Below, piece by piece: positions 10,747 through 21,949 of a stretch of 64,000 bases of DNA. This DNA is from Micropterix aruncella (Eukaryota > Arthropoda > Insecta > Lepidoptera > Micropterigidae): positions 6,140,062 through 6,204,061 of the forward strand of contig OX155955.1 in assembly GCA_944548615.1 (NCBI GenBank), in the 5' to 3' direction. The translations under genes were made by a program, and so were the position numbers. Position 1 is the stretch's first letter. The number at the start of each line of letters is the position of its first letter. The notes below the pieces were generated by a model. The model worked only from the letters and a program-made list of their open reading frames with translations. It was not told the origin of the DNA and ran no database searches.

Positions 10747-11290
10747 TTACTTTCCCGGCTGCCACTGGTAGGGAAGGTGTTGTGATCGTGCGGAAAAAAA
10801 TGTTTAGATAACGATAGAGATGTCCATTTTGAGGTCCACCAAGATGATTAAGACCATTTTCAGAGAAATGTATGTCTGTTTGCCTGTATGTAATCTCTCA
10901 CGATAACTGCCGAGCCGTTGAACCGATTGAGTTGAAATTTGGAACATAGGGATAGTATCACCCTGGAATGCGCCCATTAGATTTTGGCTGTCAACTGTTA
11001 AACCAAACTATCACTGTCAAAAATTGACAGAAGCCATATCTTACAGAATTTCATTTGCGATATGTCATTTGAAATCCCCTGAAAAACTGTATTAAGAAGA
11101 GTCACCTGTCACTAATTAATTTTCGACATTTTAAAATTATTTTAAATGGTGATAGATGACAATTGGAGAAATGCCGTTAACTGTTTTGGATACAGTTTTC
11201 CAAGGGCTTTTAAATGACATAAATCGCAATTCATGTTCCGTGAGATACAGCTTTAGTATTTTTTTGATAGTGTAGTGACAGTTTTTGATA
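10747..11290 (+). repeat. Dispersed repeat, 'TTCCTCCACGATAGC' family, copy 2 (diverged)
   Basis: Starts with 'TTTCCCGGCTGCCA', like the 'TTTCCCGGCCCACCAACC' start at 23125. It then shows 'GATTAAGACCATTTTCAGA', 'GTCTGTTTGCCTGTATG' and 'GAGTTGAAATTTGGAACAT'. It is strongly diverged in the second half. Confidence 0.45.
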
Positions 11291-12009
11291 GTATTTTTTG
11301 GCAGAAAAAACATTTAGAATCGAATTAAAAAACAACATTGTGTATCGAACTATTTATTCGCGGTATAATAGTTCTTTGAGGAGGACATAACGACACCCAT
11401 CGCCTTGTACATTATCATTAAAAAATTATTTAATTAAAAAGTAATATAATTTATTTTTAGATACTGTAAGCACATCATTGTAAACTTTAAAGAAATACAC
11501 ATCATTAAAAATAAATAATTATTAATTAAAATATAAAATCATTAAGACAAAAAATCATGAAGACATTTCTGGTTGGCAAAGTAGTCTGTTATTTCTGAGT
11601 AGATACATACATATTAAATGTAAAGAGACGAATAAATACATTTAAAATTGCGCAGTACATTTGAGACTTCCTTTTTGTAGCCTTGACAGTGTCGCTTTGT
11701 AGTGGTGCGCCGACTTTTGTAATTAAAATTCATCAAATGATAATACATTTTCAAAAGCCTGTTCATCATTATTAATTAGATCTGTACTCAGCACAGATTT
11801 GGAATATCGTGTACTTTTCGGTGGCTCTATATTGCTTGTGCTTTGCTTTGGAGTGTTATTGGCAAGTACATTCTCTGTGAGTTCTTTGCTCACTTTGTGA
11901 TGGAATCACTGAAAACTAACTACCGCTTAAGCGTTGGACAAGGGAGAGGAACCCGTTTTCTTTCGTTTTATCGTGTCGTTTCTTTTATTTGCTTCTTTCA
12001 AAGTGTATT
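11291..12009. other. No gene seen
   Basis: AT-rich sequence without a supported exon or recognised repeat. Confidence 0.35.
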
Positions 12010-12235
12010 CAGGCTCCCTTAAATCCATATTCCTTCATACTCCTGGATCGATAATTTCAGGTAATACACAGTCCATATAAAAACAAACAAGTTTTTTCCA
12101 TGACATTTGTCCAAATCAAATCATTCGTCTGTATATATTCGGTTTTGAGGAGATCGTTTTTACCAGACCAAAATGTAAATAGGCACACTTCCTTTCCAGT
12201 TATATGTATCGTTCCAGTTACAGTTTCTTTCCAGC
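12010..12235 (-). pseudogene. YqaJ-like exonuclease C-terminal remnant
   Basis: The minus strand reads 'TGTIHITGKEVCLFTFWSG' followed by 'IWTNVMEKTCLFLYGLCI', then after a frame change a 'PEIIDPG'-like end. This is the pattern that follows the conserved 'YY.Q.QGQLHITGK' segment in insect proteins with a YqaJ (lambda-exonuclease-fold) domain. The preceding part of the same family lies at 14150-15190 in the same orientation, so the gene appears to have been split by about 1.9 kb. It is frameshifted and not functional. Confidence 0.5.
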
Positions 12236-12689
12236 ACACTTTCTTTAAAGTTATCCACAATACCACAGATAGTTCATACCTTGTTGAAAACTTACGTTTT
12301 TTCGTTCCTCAGCGATTAATTCGCAATTCACGCACGTTTGAGGTATCTCGTGCCAATACCAACTACGGGAAACATTCCATCGCTTATGGGCTGATATGCA
12401 CGTACGACTCTTGTTTCTCCACCATCGACATTTTCAACCTCAACCAACCGACGTTCGTTAAAGAATTATTCAAATCAATTGCACCTAACGAGCTTGTTAA
12501 TACCTATAGTAATTAGTTATATACTTTCTATACAACAAAATAAAATTCGAAATTTAAATTCTAAGTGTCAACATATTTTAAAATTTTCTCCCCTCTAAAT
12601 AATAATTAAATAATAAATTTTAGTGATTATAGTGCAATTCTATAGTCTGGATTAACTCGCGGTTAACACGGGACGCGTCCCGAAGGATC
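12236..12689. other. Unassigned; open plus frame 12100-12516
   Basis: The 138-codon plus-strand frame overlaps the antisense of the YqaJ remnant and shows no domain, so I do not call it a gene. The rest is AT-rich. Confidence 0.3.
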
Positions 12690-13088
12690 TGATCGGTCTG
12701 AGCTGTTCACTTTAAATATTCGACCAGCGTGTCTATGGAAAAGTCGACCATCGAAAACAAGGGAGCTGTAGTTACTGGCTGAAGGCAGATCGACTTTGCT
12801 GAAGATACATCGGAGGACTTACTGAAGGTGGTGGTGGATTTGATTGACCAGCCACCTTTCGAAGACTATATGCAAAGACTCTCAGAAGGAGGTTACCGCA
12901 AGGTATAAGGACGATCAATTGTGCGCTGGCAGCTTAGAAGGATTACGAGACTCTTGTGGAGGCGATAGTGGTGGACCTCTGCAAGTGGCGATAGCTGACA
13001 ACCAATGCCTTTTCAACATAATCACCGTTACCAGTATTGGAAAGAGCCCTTGCGGAAGTGCCAAGGGACCTGGCATATACACTGCCGT
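12690..13088 (+). pseudogene. Trypsin-like serine protease, catalytic-domain remnant
   Basis: Pieces of an S1 protease domain in order: 'TLNIRPACLW' (about 12710), a 'VVTG*' segment where the expected Trp codon of VTGWG is TGA (about 12770), 'EDTSEDLLKV', then in another frame 'DDQLCAGSLEG', 'DSCGGDSGGPL' with the catalytic Ser (about 12950-12975), and 'GPGIYT' (about 13070). At least two frameshifts and one stop break it. His and Asp regions are missing or unreadable. 'LNIRPACLW' and 'AGSLEG..DSC' are typical of insect clip-domain proteases of the snake/persephone type, which act extracellularly in immune and developmental cascades. The normal C-terminal end after GIYT is replaced by clip-domain sequence. 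Confidence 0.8.
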
Positions 13089-13438
13089 GAAGAGTCATGT
13101 GAAATAAATGGCGTTTTAGGAGTATGTCTACCGGCGAAAAATTGTCCAAACACTGAGGGGGATTTGCCAAAAGGGAAACTATCACAATTTTGTATAATGT
13201 CGGAACAAGAGACTGTATGCTGTATTCAACACAGCCCCATGAGCAACAACACGAGATCATCAGAAAACCAGGATAAATCCAATAATGCATCTTCTATATC
13301 ACCGCCTACTGCAACAACTACCAATAAGTCACCGGTCATCTCTACAATAGCTCCAGAAAAAACTCAAACATCACCACAAGCCATAACTACCAATTTCATA
13401 AATGACAGTGTGAAAAACGAACTAAATCCGAAAAAATA
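13085..13438 (+). pseudogene. Clip domain and linker of a serine protease, displaced
   Basis: Directly after the protease fragment, in a different frame, comes 'EESCEINGVLGVCLPAKNCP', then 'KGKLSQFCIMSEQETVCC'. The six cysteines have clip-domain spacing (C..GVC....NC......C.....VCC). A Ser/Thr/Pro/Asn-rich linker of about 75 residues follows and ends at a stop before any catalytic domain. In intact proteins the clip domain is N-terminal to the protease domain; here it follows it with no intron. I infer a rearranged pseudogene from a tandem or permuted template. The opposite strand has only accidental frames. Confidence 0.75.
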
Positions 13439-13440
13439 GC

Positions 13441-14149
13441 TCTGCAATATTGAGTAAAAATTTAACAATGACAGTCATTGCTGCGTTAGCGATTAATTGA
13501 TTTATTTTATTTTATCTGCATCCAAACTTTTCTCTGGTCGTAACGGTCTCCGTTCCATCGGGTTCAGAAGAGGGAGGAAGAGAGAGTGCACCCGTGGTCG
13601 CGCGCCCACCTGTGCACTATAATATAGCCTGCGCACTTGACTGCTTCCGAACAGTGGACTCTGAGAAGACTAAAGAAGTCACTAGAATCTACAATGCAGT
13701 CGCTGTGGCCGAACACGGCTAGAAGGATATATATACAACATATCAGTAGCTACCACAAATATTTATAAATATCTATAAATATTTATTATATATCTATAAA
13801 TACCTATAAACATCAATAAATATCTGTATTTATATATCCACTATACGACCTATCTATATCTTTATTTATATCTATATACATATACACATACCATCGTCTA
13901 ACTCCTTCTTCCTAATCACTTCCAATTCCCTACCTCTCCCATCGGTTTTCTATATATTTTTTATATTTAATATGAACTTTGTTTATTTTATAATTAATTT
14001 TTAAGTGTAATATGCTGAAATCCAAATGTGTAATAAACGATTATAGGCGTAATGTTTTTCTTTTTTTTCTACATTTATGCACACGTATGTATATTGTATG
14101 CGCTGTATTTTTCCAGAAATAAAATAAAAAATAAATAAATAAAAAGAAA
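13441..14149. other. Non-coding, ends in an A-rich tail
   Basis: Contains a GC-richer patch (13545-13640) and then long TATAAATATCTATAAATA-type runs. It ends with 'AATAAAATAAAAAATAAATA' at about 14118-14145, immediately before YqaJ coding sequence resumes. This would fit the tail of a plus-oriented retroposed insertion that carried the protease pseudogene. Confidence 0.35.
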
Positions 14150-15190
14150 TTATATATGGACCTGTCCTTGAACTTGAACGTACCAGTGATGTTTGATGCT
14201 GATTTCAAGTTTTCCATCTTTCTGTTTCCAAAATGTCACTTTTCTTTTTCTTGTCGCTTCCGTTAACCAGATTCTATGCGCTGTAATGGGAAATTTGACT
14301 TCAAAAATATAATCATCAGATATTCCATCTGGAGAAGCTCCCAAAAATGGAAATTTAGGGTCAATGAATAATCCACATTGCTGAATTTCCACTTTTTCTA
14401 GACATATTTTTCATTCTAGTGCAGTTGTTTCATTTTCTTTTCCATGGCAAATTGATGCTACGTTGCTCAAATCCCATTTTCAGTCATGGATTTAACTAAA
14501 TTGGCGCATTTTGTGTGTTGTTAACTATTGACAATTTTGCCAAAGTTAGACGCAGTTACCATTTTTCTTCGTAATTTCAACCACTCGCTGCTTTCACCTT
14601 GAATAACCGTAAGTTTTTCAATTCGCAATCGATCATTTTTCTATTTTCCAATTCTTGAAATAACAGAGCTTTGCTTTTTTCGAATATTTCTGATGGAACA
14701 TCGGGTTGGTTGCAATGTTCTCCATAATGCGAATTATTGTTTTTTTTTTCAAAAAAACTTTCTGCTTTTATTTCTTTTATAAAGAATGGATTTACTTAAA
14801 TGCCTCTGTCTTCTTTATTCCACTTTTGATATCCTGCCAGAGGGACTTTTGCCTATATATTTTTTATGTAATCTTGAGAGTGGCTGTTTTGTATTAAATG
14901 ATATAACTGCCGCATTACATCGCGCTTGGTAAGACTGCTTTTGGATGTAATTTGTCCTCTTACCACCAATAAATTTTGCAATGATGCCGTTAAACCTTTC
15001 GAGAACATTACTATCTACATCATGAATTAGGCTTCTTGCATGTATTGCTACCTACGTTTTAAGTTATGTAACGTATTCTTTCCCAAATAATGTCACCCAT
15101 CAAACAACTCATTGCATCCAGTGTTTCATTTTCCGACAAACAATTTTAAAAACTTCTACATTTATCATGGTTTCCAAATGCATCTATCGG
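14150..15190 (-). pseudogene. YqaJ-like recombinase/exonuclease remnant
   Basis: On the minus strand, pieces occur in colinear order with frameshifts: 'ERFNGIIAKFIGGKR' and 'YQARCNAAVISFNT' (about 14900-14990), then 'EWLKLRRKMVTASNFGKIVN' (about 14540-14600), 'ICHGKENET', then the open 80 codons at 14150-14392 with 'CGLFIDPKFPFLGASPDG' and 'HHWYVQVQGQVHI'. The 'LGASPDG...EVK.P' pattern is the metal-binding core of the YqaJ family, a lambda-exonuclease-like nuclease. In arthropods such proteins are common in multi-copy, apparently mobile families. Several stops make it non-functional. Its C-terminus is at 12010-12235. Confidence 0.65.
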
Positions 15191-15529
15191 GGCGTTCAAA
15201 ATGTCATTATACAGGCAATCAATTTTCTCATCAATTGAAAAGTTTTGACATTTATTATAAGCTACTGCTGATGTAATATTTCTTCGCATTTTTAGTTTTT
15301 TTTTTCACAGACATTACAAGTTGAATAAAAGCTTTTAAAAAGTAGATACCTACGTTTTGTTTTTTAAATTACAATTCTGCCTATCTGACGGTTTTCTATA
15401 TTAGAACGGTCAGAATCGTAGCCTAATAGTATATTATATTTATACATGGTGTATAGCTCTGTCATATGGCTCTAACGCAAATGTATTGGCATTATTTACT
15501 GTCCCCTTATATATGACACATTTTGACTC

Positions 15530-15612
15530 GCGGGAAGCAAGCTGAAGTGGCGCACTTGTTTTAAACTCGCATAAGATCACACCGGTCGTAGGTTCAAAAC
15601 CTACCGATATGT
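15530..15612 (+). repeat. Possible tRNA-like sequence
   Basis: A GCGGGAAGC...AGCTGAAGTGGCG stretch resembles a degenerate A box, and GTAGGTTCAAAACCTACCG resembles a T-arm with B box. A T-rich run follows. The D and anticodon arms do not form convincingly. It may be a tRNA-derived SINE head or coincidence. Confidence 0.25.
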
Positions 15613-16604
15613 ATATTTTTTTTTTGTTTTTATACATAAAGAAACATTGTTATCAAATAAATGAACACTTTTTATTAAAAAAAAGTAATATTGTAAATTT
15701 AAAAAAAAAAAAAATAAATATTAAATATTATTTTACTTATTATTGTTTCTATTTTTCAACATATGATTTATCATGTTTTTAAACCTCTTTCATTTACACG
15801 GTGAAATAGCCATCTAAAACCGATATTTTTTTACTTCACATCTCCGATCCATCGAAATGTCAATTTGGTAATAATAAGTCATGAAACAGAGCGTCGCGAA
15901 CGCAACCGCATATGTCGGCCTTCGAAGCCGAAATGAACCACGTTTCTAAGAGCCAATAACATTTCATTATAAAAGGTTGGCTGTTATGCCATTTGAATCA
16001 GTAATTGATCCCCACATAAGAACCATATTGACCCAATGTCGCTTGCGGCATTTTGAATGCCAGCGCGTCGTCGCGAGAAGAGCGCGCTCATCTCATTGTA
16101 TGACAAAAATAATATAAACGGGCTCTGCAAAATATTATTTTTAAAATATACTGATATTTTATTTGAAAAAAATAATCGTCAGTACTACAAGTTTATTGTA
16201 CATAGTTTATGTAAAAAAAAACAAACTTGAAAAAAACACACAGTACACAACAAACAACAACAGTGAATATGGATGAAAGTTACACTTTTTATATAATTTT
16301 TTTTAACAAGAAAAACTTATTTTTTTAAATTTATGCGAAAGCATTCCTCTTTACAACTATTGTTAAAATGCCGTAGTATTTTTTTTGAGTTTCTTGATCG
16401 TGCAGTTTAGTGTGAGGCACGTTTCAAAAAATGCTCTAAAATGAAAATTTCCTGTATAGCTCCCAGATTTAATTATTTTCCTCAATTTTCCAATACTTAA
16501 AAAAAAATCTGAAATAGCTATCTACTTAAGAAAGGTACTGTGAGTTACGATAATTTTTTTTTGTTGGCTAACATCATCAGTTATTTCAGTATGACTGTTC
16601 AAAA
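15613..16604. other. AT-rich sequence, nothing recognised
   Basis: Long A and T runs (15670-15780, 16200-16330), with no supported frame. Confidence 0.35.
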
Positions 16605-17332
16605 ATTGCCAAAAAATGTAATTTTCGAAATTTACCTACATCGTCGCCTTAATGTCCCGAAATCACCGCGCCTGCAGCGGAAATTGGAGTGCCGACCTTT
16701 TAAGGATGTTGATATCAACAATTTCATATGTGATTTGTCACTCGTCAACTGGTCGCTTTTAGGTAGTTTTGATAAACATGCTCCCTTGCGGGCAGTTAAA
16801 ATTAGAGAGAACAAAACTCCATGGAATCACTCCAGACAGTGCGATGATGGTCGAACGCAATGCCCTCTGCGAAAAATTCCATCGCAATGGTCTTTCCTTC
16901 CAGTATACCTATGCGAAGCGTAACTTTTTTGAAACGAAACATAAAAGATTTAAAAGCATTATGAAAAAACATTAGTATATTTATAAAACGGAACGTGAAC
17001 TATTTCAATGTGATTGAATCAGAAGCTATCGGAATTTATGAAATATCTATTGACGTGGTGAAAATTTGCGTTCCTTACATATCGCTTACTATATTCTTAA
17101 ATTGTTGTCTTACTCGCAATTATTTTTTTTATTTCCTGGAAAATTTCTGTCGTCTAGCGTTTACCCAAGAAAACTACTTTAAAAGGCCTTCGCTCTTTTA
17201 GTATCCTAACATGCCTGTCCTGTCCAAAGTGATGGAGAATCTAGTGCAAACCCAAATATCAACCTACTTAACGTCCAGCGATCTACTCTCGAATTTTCAG
17301 TCATGCTTTAGTAAAAACCTAGCTTTTCACCG
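16605..17332 (+). pseudogene. LINE reverse-transcriptase fragments
   Basis: 16632-16915 reads like the linker between endonuclease and RT of a jockey/CR1-type protein: 'RPFKDVDINNFICDLSLVNW' and 'LLGSFDKHAPLRAVKI' (compare the common 'FDKHAPLR' motif), then '.PWNH...Q'. After a gap the RT domain resumes at 17215-17325 with 'LPVLSKVMENLVQTQIS' and 'LLSNFQSCFS', matching RT motifs 1-2a. About 230 bp of unrelated or decayed sequence separates the two. The polymerase active site is absent. The fragment is in plus orientation. Confidence 0.7.
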
Positions 17333-19380
17333 TCTTCACTAGGGAAAGAAACTTAGACAAGTCTCGTATCGTCTCAGGAAAATGTAGTTTCATCTCGGTC
17401 TCGTCTCAGTCGGAACAGCCTCGTCTTGTCTTGCAAAACTTTAAGTATTATTTTGTCATAGTATTAATTTTGTAACCACCCTTATCCATGCTATATCACG
17501 CAAGTCCAGTCCTCTTTAATCATGCCTTTTGCCTAATTTAGCCTTTTATTCCCAGGTAATAAGTATTTTTGTGTCCAGCTGTAATATTCTTCGAATGTTA
17601 TGATCACCTATGGGGCCTCATGAACGTTGAAAGGTTTAAAAAAATTGAATTATCTGATGCTGCTACGCTCTCGCGTGTAAATATTTCTTCAGTGCAAGAA
17701 CAATAAACGAATTTCAGAAGGCGGCGCTCGTGCTATTTTATTTGCATACAGCCAATAATCGCGCTGCCCATGCGAACTGTAAAAGTAACAATAATCTAGA
17801 GCGGAAATAAAAAATGAGATTAACGTGGGATTAAAAAGCGAAATGGACCGAACGACGAACGTAGCTGCTTTCTTACGTCATAATCACCACGATTAGTTGC
17901 TCGGTAGAATGACGTCACTGGACGATCTAGGAACCTGAATAGTGTCAAGCAATCGTGGACTATCGCGGTGGTTTAACATTATAAAATAATTTAATTTGTA
18001 ATTCCCAAAGGTCTACAGTAAAATGGACAACATGTACAATTAAAAAGTCATAGACAAAAATCCAGTAGCAAAAAACTGATAATATTTACAATTTTAAATA
18101 ACGATCTCTATCTCCTAGAGTAGTAGTACTTACCGTATCGTTTTTGATCTCGATTTCATTGCGTAGCATACATTACTATACATTATCACATACAATATGC
18201 CAGCAAAAGAGTCTATCACTCGTCTTTAACATTCTAAGCACGCCAACGGAATACCCTCGCAAAGAATGGAGTCAAGTATTACGGCACTATCATTTGCATA
18301 CAATATTATCGCACTTTCCTCTTCGACGGCCTTCGGAGCCAATTTAGGGCGAGGCGGCTAACCTGTAGCAATTGCCAGACCACCGTACAATGGACAGATA
18401 CGAGGAGACGTGACAATGACACCCAAATAAACACGGATTAAGATAAATCGACCGAATAATCCAGTCAAAAACGACGGCAGCTAGTCTCGAATAAAAGGCC
18501 CGAGATATACCGCATCGAAACATGACGATCCGATCGAATGTAACGTACCTATATCATTTATTCTTAGGTACCTACACTTCGAAAAGTATAACGATGTAAT
18601 ACATGGAAATGTGAATGTTTCAACAAGGATTACGTATATAACGCGGACTGTGGTCCATAAGTATGAATTACCATGACGCGTAATGGTTTTGGCGTGACGG
18701 TAGTTACCGTGTCGTAATGTTAAAACATAATGTTATTTAATTACGTCGCGGCCTTGGGATCTCGCTTCTAACATGACGGCATGTAGTAGTATACGTACGG
18801 TTATAGTCGGACACAAGAATCATGTTGAAACTTCAGTATACTGTTATTTCCGTATTAACCGCAAGGAAAATGCTCATACATTTAATCCAGTAATGGAATT
18901 TCAACAAAATTCCATGTCATTCAGCAAAATTACATTTAAAACATAGTTATTCTGTATAAAACTGTACCTAATAAAAAAAATGGTTATGTAAGAAGCAATC
19001 CAATATTTTTCTCAGTGTAAATATTTCCATATACCTACATATATAATATTGAGGAATATATAATTACATAGAGCCAAGACTATCAATTGTCTATCATTCC
19101 AATAATACGATATTCGATATAAAATAATGATATTGACGAAAATATACGATGGGAGAACCTTTTTTCCCCCGAATTAAGTAGACTTGTTTGATGGCTCAGT
19201 TATATTTACAAAGAGTTGAGGAATATTCTTGGTCCCAAAACGCTTTAATCGGCATACTATGCTCTCAACCACTTCATAATTAACTATGGTATATTTGGAT
19301 GGGGCGACTGTGCTAAAACCATATTGCATCCGCTTGAAGTAGCATATAAATGCACCAAATAAGTAATATGTACAAAGCCT
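17333..19380. other. Unassigned sequence
   Basis: 17340-17450 has repeated 'GTCTCGTCTCAG'-like words, perhaps a MITE edge. The region up to 18560 has mixed composition without a supported exon. 18560-19180 is AT-rich. I see no gene. Confidence 0.35.
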
Positions 19381-19383
19381 TTT

Positions 19384-19665
19384 ACACGGCCCGTTGGCAT
19401 AGTGGCTAGGTCGCCTTATCTTATATTGTAAGGTTCCAGGTTCGATTCCCGACTGGATCACTATTTTCCGTTGGGATAAAATTAACGGAATTGCATTTCG
19501 ATTCTCTCGATCTGATGCAATAACAAGACACACACTTACACACATGTTACTCGCAAACATACATATAAACACTGAATAGAAGGGTTAGTTGTAAAATATG
19601 TTCGTATGATTATAAACCCGCCGATTGTGAAATTGCAAAATAAAGAGAAACAAACAAACTTCAGT
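19384..19665 (+). mobile_element. tRNA-derived SINE, full length
   Basis: The head carries a pol III A box (GGCATAGTGGCTAGG) and B box (GGTTCGATTCC) with tRNA-like spacing. The body has 'TTCCGTTGGGATAAAATTAACGG' and 'AAGACACACACTTACACACATG'. The tail has 'AAACCCGCCGATTGTGAAATT' and an A-rich end (AAATAAAGAGAAACAAACAAAC). It shares body and tail with copies at 31782 (reversed), 37180, 21505 (reversed, 3' only) and 54740 (3' only). Confidence 0.85.
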
Positions 19666-20844
19666 AAGTTTGTAAAAAATGCGCCAGTACGCATTTTTTG
19701 AAGAATTCCAAGTCCTTGCCGTAAGGCAATTATTATATGCCGTAGGTGTGCTGCTACAAACCCACTTTTGCAATAAGAAAAATTTACTTGTCCCACCCCC
19801 CCCCCCCCCCCTCCCCGTTACTTAGGCCCTAGAAATCATGTCGAGCGTCGCGCGATTGAAGCAATTTTCATGACGCTTTTTATTAGAAGTTGTGTCTTTA
19901 TTTTTATATTTATTTGTATTTTTTGACAGACGTGTAGTGATATAACTGCACTATATTTAAAATTTTAAAACTGACTACATACTGGCGAAATATCGACGGA
20001 CGAACGGACAGATTCGTCACATAGGACTTTTTTATATATAAAAAGTCTAAAAGGTGTAACAATAATAAACTCTGATTTTTATATAATGACCTGAACGACG
20101 ACTTACCATAAAAAAGCCAAAATGATATTTTATCACCATAATTAGATTCTGTGGCATTTCGGAAAACTCAAATCTGCTGATCGAGACGTACGATGATGTA
20201 TGATCGTCCCCGCTCGCACATTTCGCTAGGAGTCACCATTTAATTTTGGTTGTTCTCTTCAATCAATCATTTACAGTTACAAAATGCAAATGGATGATTG
20301 TTTATACTGATTTCGCAACGTTGTAGAGAGAGGTATTAATAAACTCTCCAATTATAATTACCCCCACAATTTCGTAGAAATAAGGCAGGTAATTCCTTAG
20401 CCATAAAAATTCAGTTAAAAATATGCCTAATGTGTCGTGTTTATTTTTTAATAATATCTCTAACACTTTCGCATTCCACGTGCGAATCTCAAACGAAAAG
20501 CGATGGAGAATGAAGTCATCTCGTATACGATATTTTGTCTATTTAAAAATCCACCCTCTTCTCTCTGTCATTCTCAAAATTACGACCCAAAACGAAGCAA
20601 AAATTGTATATTAATTTATAGAAATAAATGTATTCATACAATATACACTGCAACAACATATAAGAGAGCGATCTTATCTGATGAGAAGATAGTGGTTCCC
20701 CCGTATAAAAGTAACAAAGTAATTTGGATTTATTATAGCGCATTAAAAAAACAAATATATACAGATTTGTCTCTTATTTTGCCTCTCCTGAAAAGTATGC
20801 ATGTAATGCTACTTTAAAAAGCTCCCAAGCTCCCAAAAACAGGA
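19666..20844. other. No gene seen
   Basis: A C run lies at 19794-19811, followed by unassigned AT-rich sequence. The 104-codon plus frame at 20503 shows no family resemblance. Confidence 0.35.
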
Positions 20845-21132
20845 TTAGGGGAACGCAACAACACGATTAGGGGACGTCCGACGCATACAGAGGAACGGTA
20901 CGGCCCCAGGATGGACACGGGGCTGCGTCGAGCCCCGGCTCCAACCCCAGTTGACGACCGAAAACTTCCAATCAACACAATTTCCCGAATTTGCGCGATC
21001 TGTAATGCACATCCTCTGGCCCAAAGAACCATTGAACTGAACACCGGCAACGTATACTAATTCTTGATTATTCATAGGAATCGCCGGATATCTTCCTTCA
21101 TCTGGATAGAGCCGAAATCCATCTCGGGCCAA
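20845..21132 (-). CDS. Unrecognised minus-strand ORF with coding-like composition
   Basis: 95 codons on the minus strand. The protein is rich in Trp, Cys, Gly and Arg ('VDWKFSVVNWGWSRGS', 'VAGVQFNGSLGQRMC') and more GC-rich than its surroundings. Just upstream another frame reads 'GATIDFGGEGIDLEPF', so the ORF may be one piece of a longer, frame-broken protein or an exon. I cannot assign a family. It could be a host exon, a transposon protein fragment or chance. Confidence 0.25.
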   Translation of the reverse strand: MARDGFRLYPDEGRYPAIPMNNQELVYVAGVQFNGSLGQRMCITDRANSGNCVDWKFSVVNWGWSRGSTQPRVHPGAVPFLCMRRTSPNRVVAFP

Positions 21133-21504
21133 ATATTTCTAATGCCTAAAACGGCTCCAAATCTATCCCTTCGCCGCCGAAATCTATTGTAGCTCCAACT
21201 GTGTATATTCCAAGGGGTTGAAAAAATAAAACAACATTTATGTATATTTTTTTTCTGATCGTAACCCATGTTCCTTATCCTCTGATCGAAGTACAAGATG
21301 CTTTTTAAAATCCGTATTGGTTTTTATAAATTATCCTTATTTTTCCTAAGACCAAAGCCATTTATTTTAGACATTAAAAACCGATTTTTAATGTTTTAAG
21401 AGAACAGGCGCGCCATCTATCACAGCCCAGTAGTATTCGATCCGCTGTGAATGCCAAAACCACGACGTGACGTCAAATGTCAAAAGCGCTTAGTTCGTTT
21501 CTTT

Positions 21505-21590
21505 ACAAGTTTCTACTCTTTAATGTGAAATTCTACAATGGACGGGTTTATTATCATATGACAATCTCTTACAACCAACGCTTAGTTCCG
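21505..21590 (-). mobile_element. tRNA SINE 3' fragment
   Basis: 'TTCTACAATGGACGGGTTTATTATCATATGACAATCTC' is the reverse complement of the tail region of the SINE at 37320-37380. It is truncated before the body and head. Confidence 0.6.
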
Positions 21591-21945
21591 AGGTGCGAAG
21601 AAAAAGGACGAAATCAGCCGTTTTAGTGTTGTCTTCCCCGGCGAAAAGTGCCGATTGCGTCACACAATGTAAAAATATTTCTGAAGAATATTGCAAGACG
21701 AGAAGATTTCTTCCAGGCATCGTACCGTTTATTGCTTGTATGCCGTTAAAATTGCTCGCTCCTCCCGCGAAACCCAATTTGTGCACCAGAATTCATCAGT
21801 AAGTGAAATTTATCACACTACTTCCATATTACATATACGTGGTTACGCATAACCTTCGTCCATGTGTCAGGCTGTGGCCTCATTGAAGGCGGCGTGACCT
21901 GCGCGGCGAGGTTTGCAAAAAAATGTAACTATGGGACTACTACAA
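21591..21945. other. Unassigned
   Basis: A 69-codon plus frame (21593-21802) is matched by an 88-codon minus frame. Neither shows a family. No repeat was recognised. Confidence 0.3.
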
Positions 21946-21949
21946 CATG

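Noticed and set aside
12100..12516. 138-codon plus-strand ORF
   Set aside because: Its first part is antisense to recognisable YqaJ-like coding sequence, and the protein has no family features.
13005..13290. Minus-strand 115-codon ORF over the protease pseudogene
   Set aside because: Antisense shadow of the trypsin and clip-domain sequence.
19384..19465. Genuine tRNA gene
   Set aside because: A and B boxes are present, but the sequence continues into a shared SINE body and tail found in other copies, and a complete cloverleaf is not formed.
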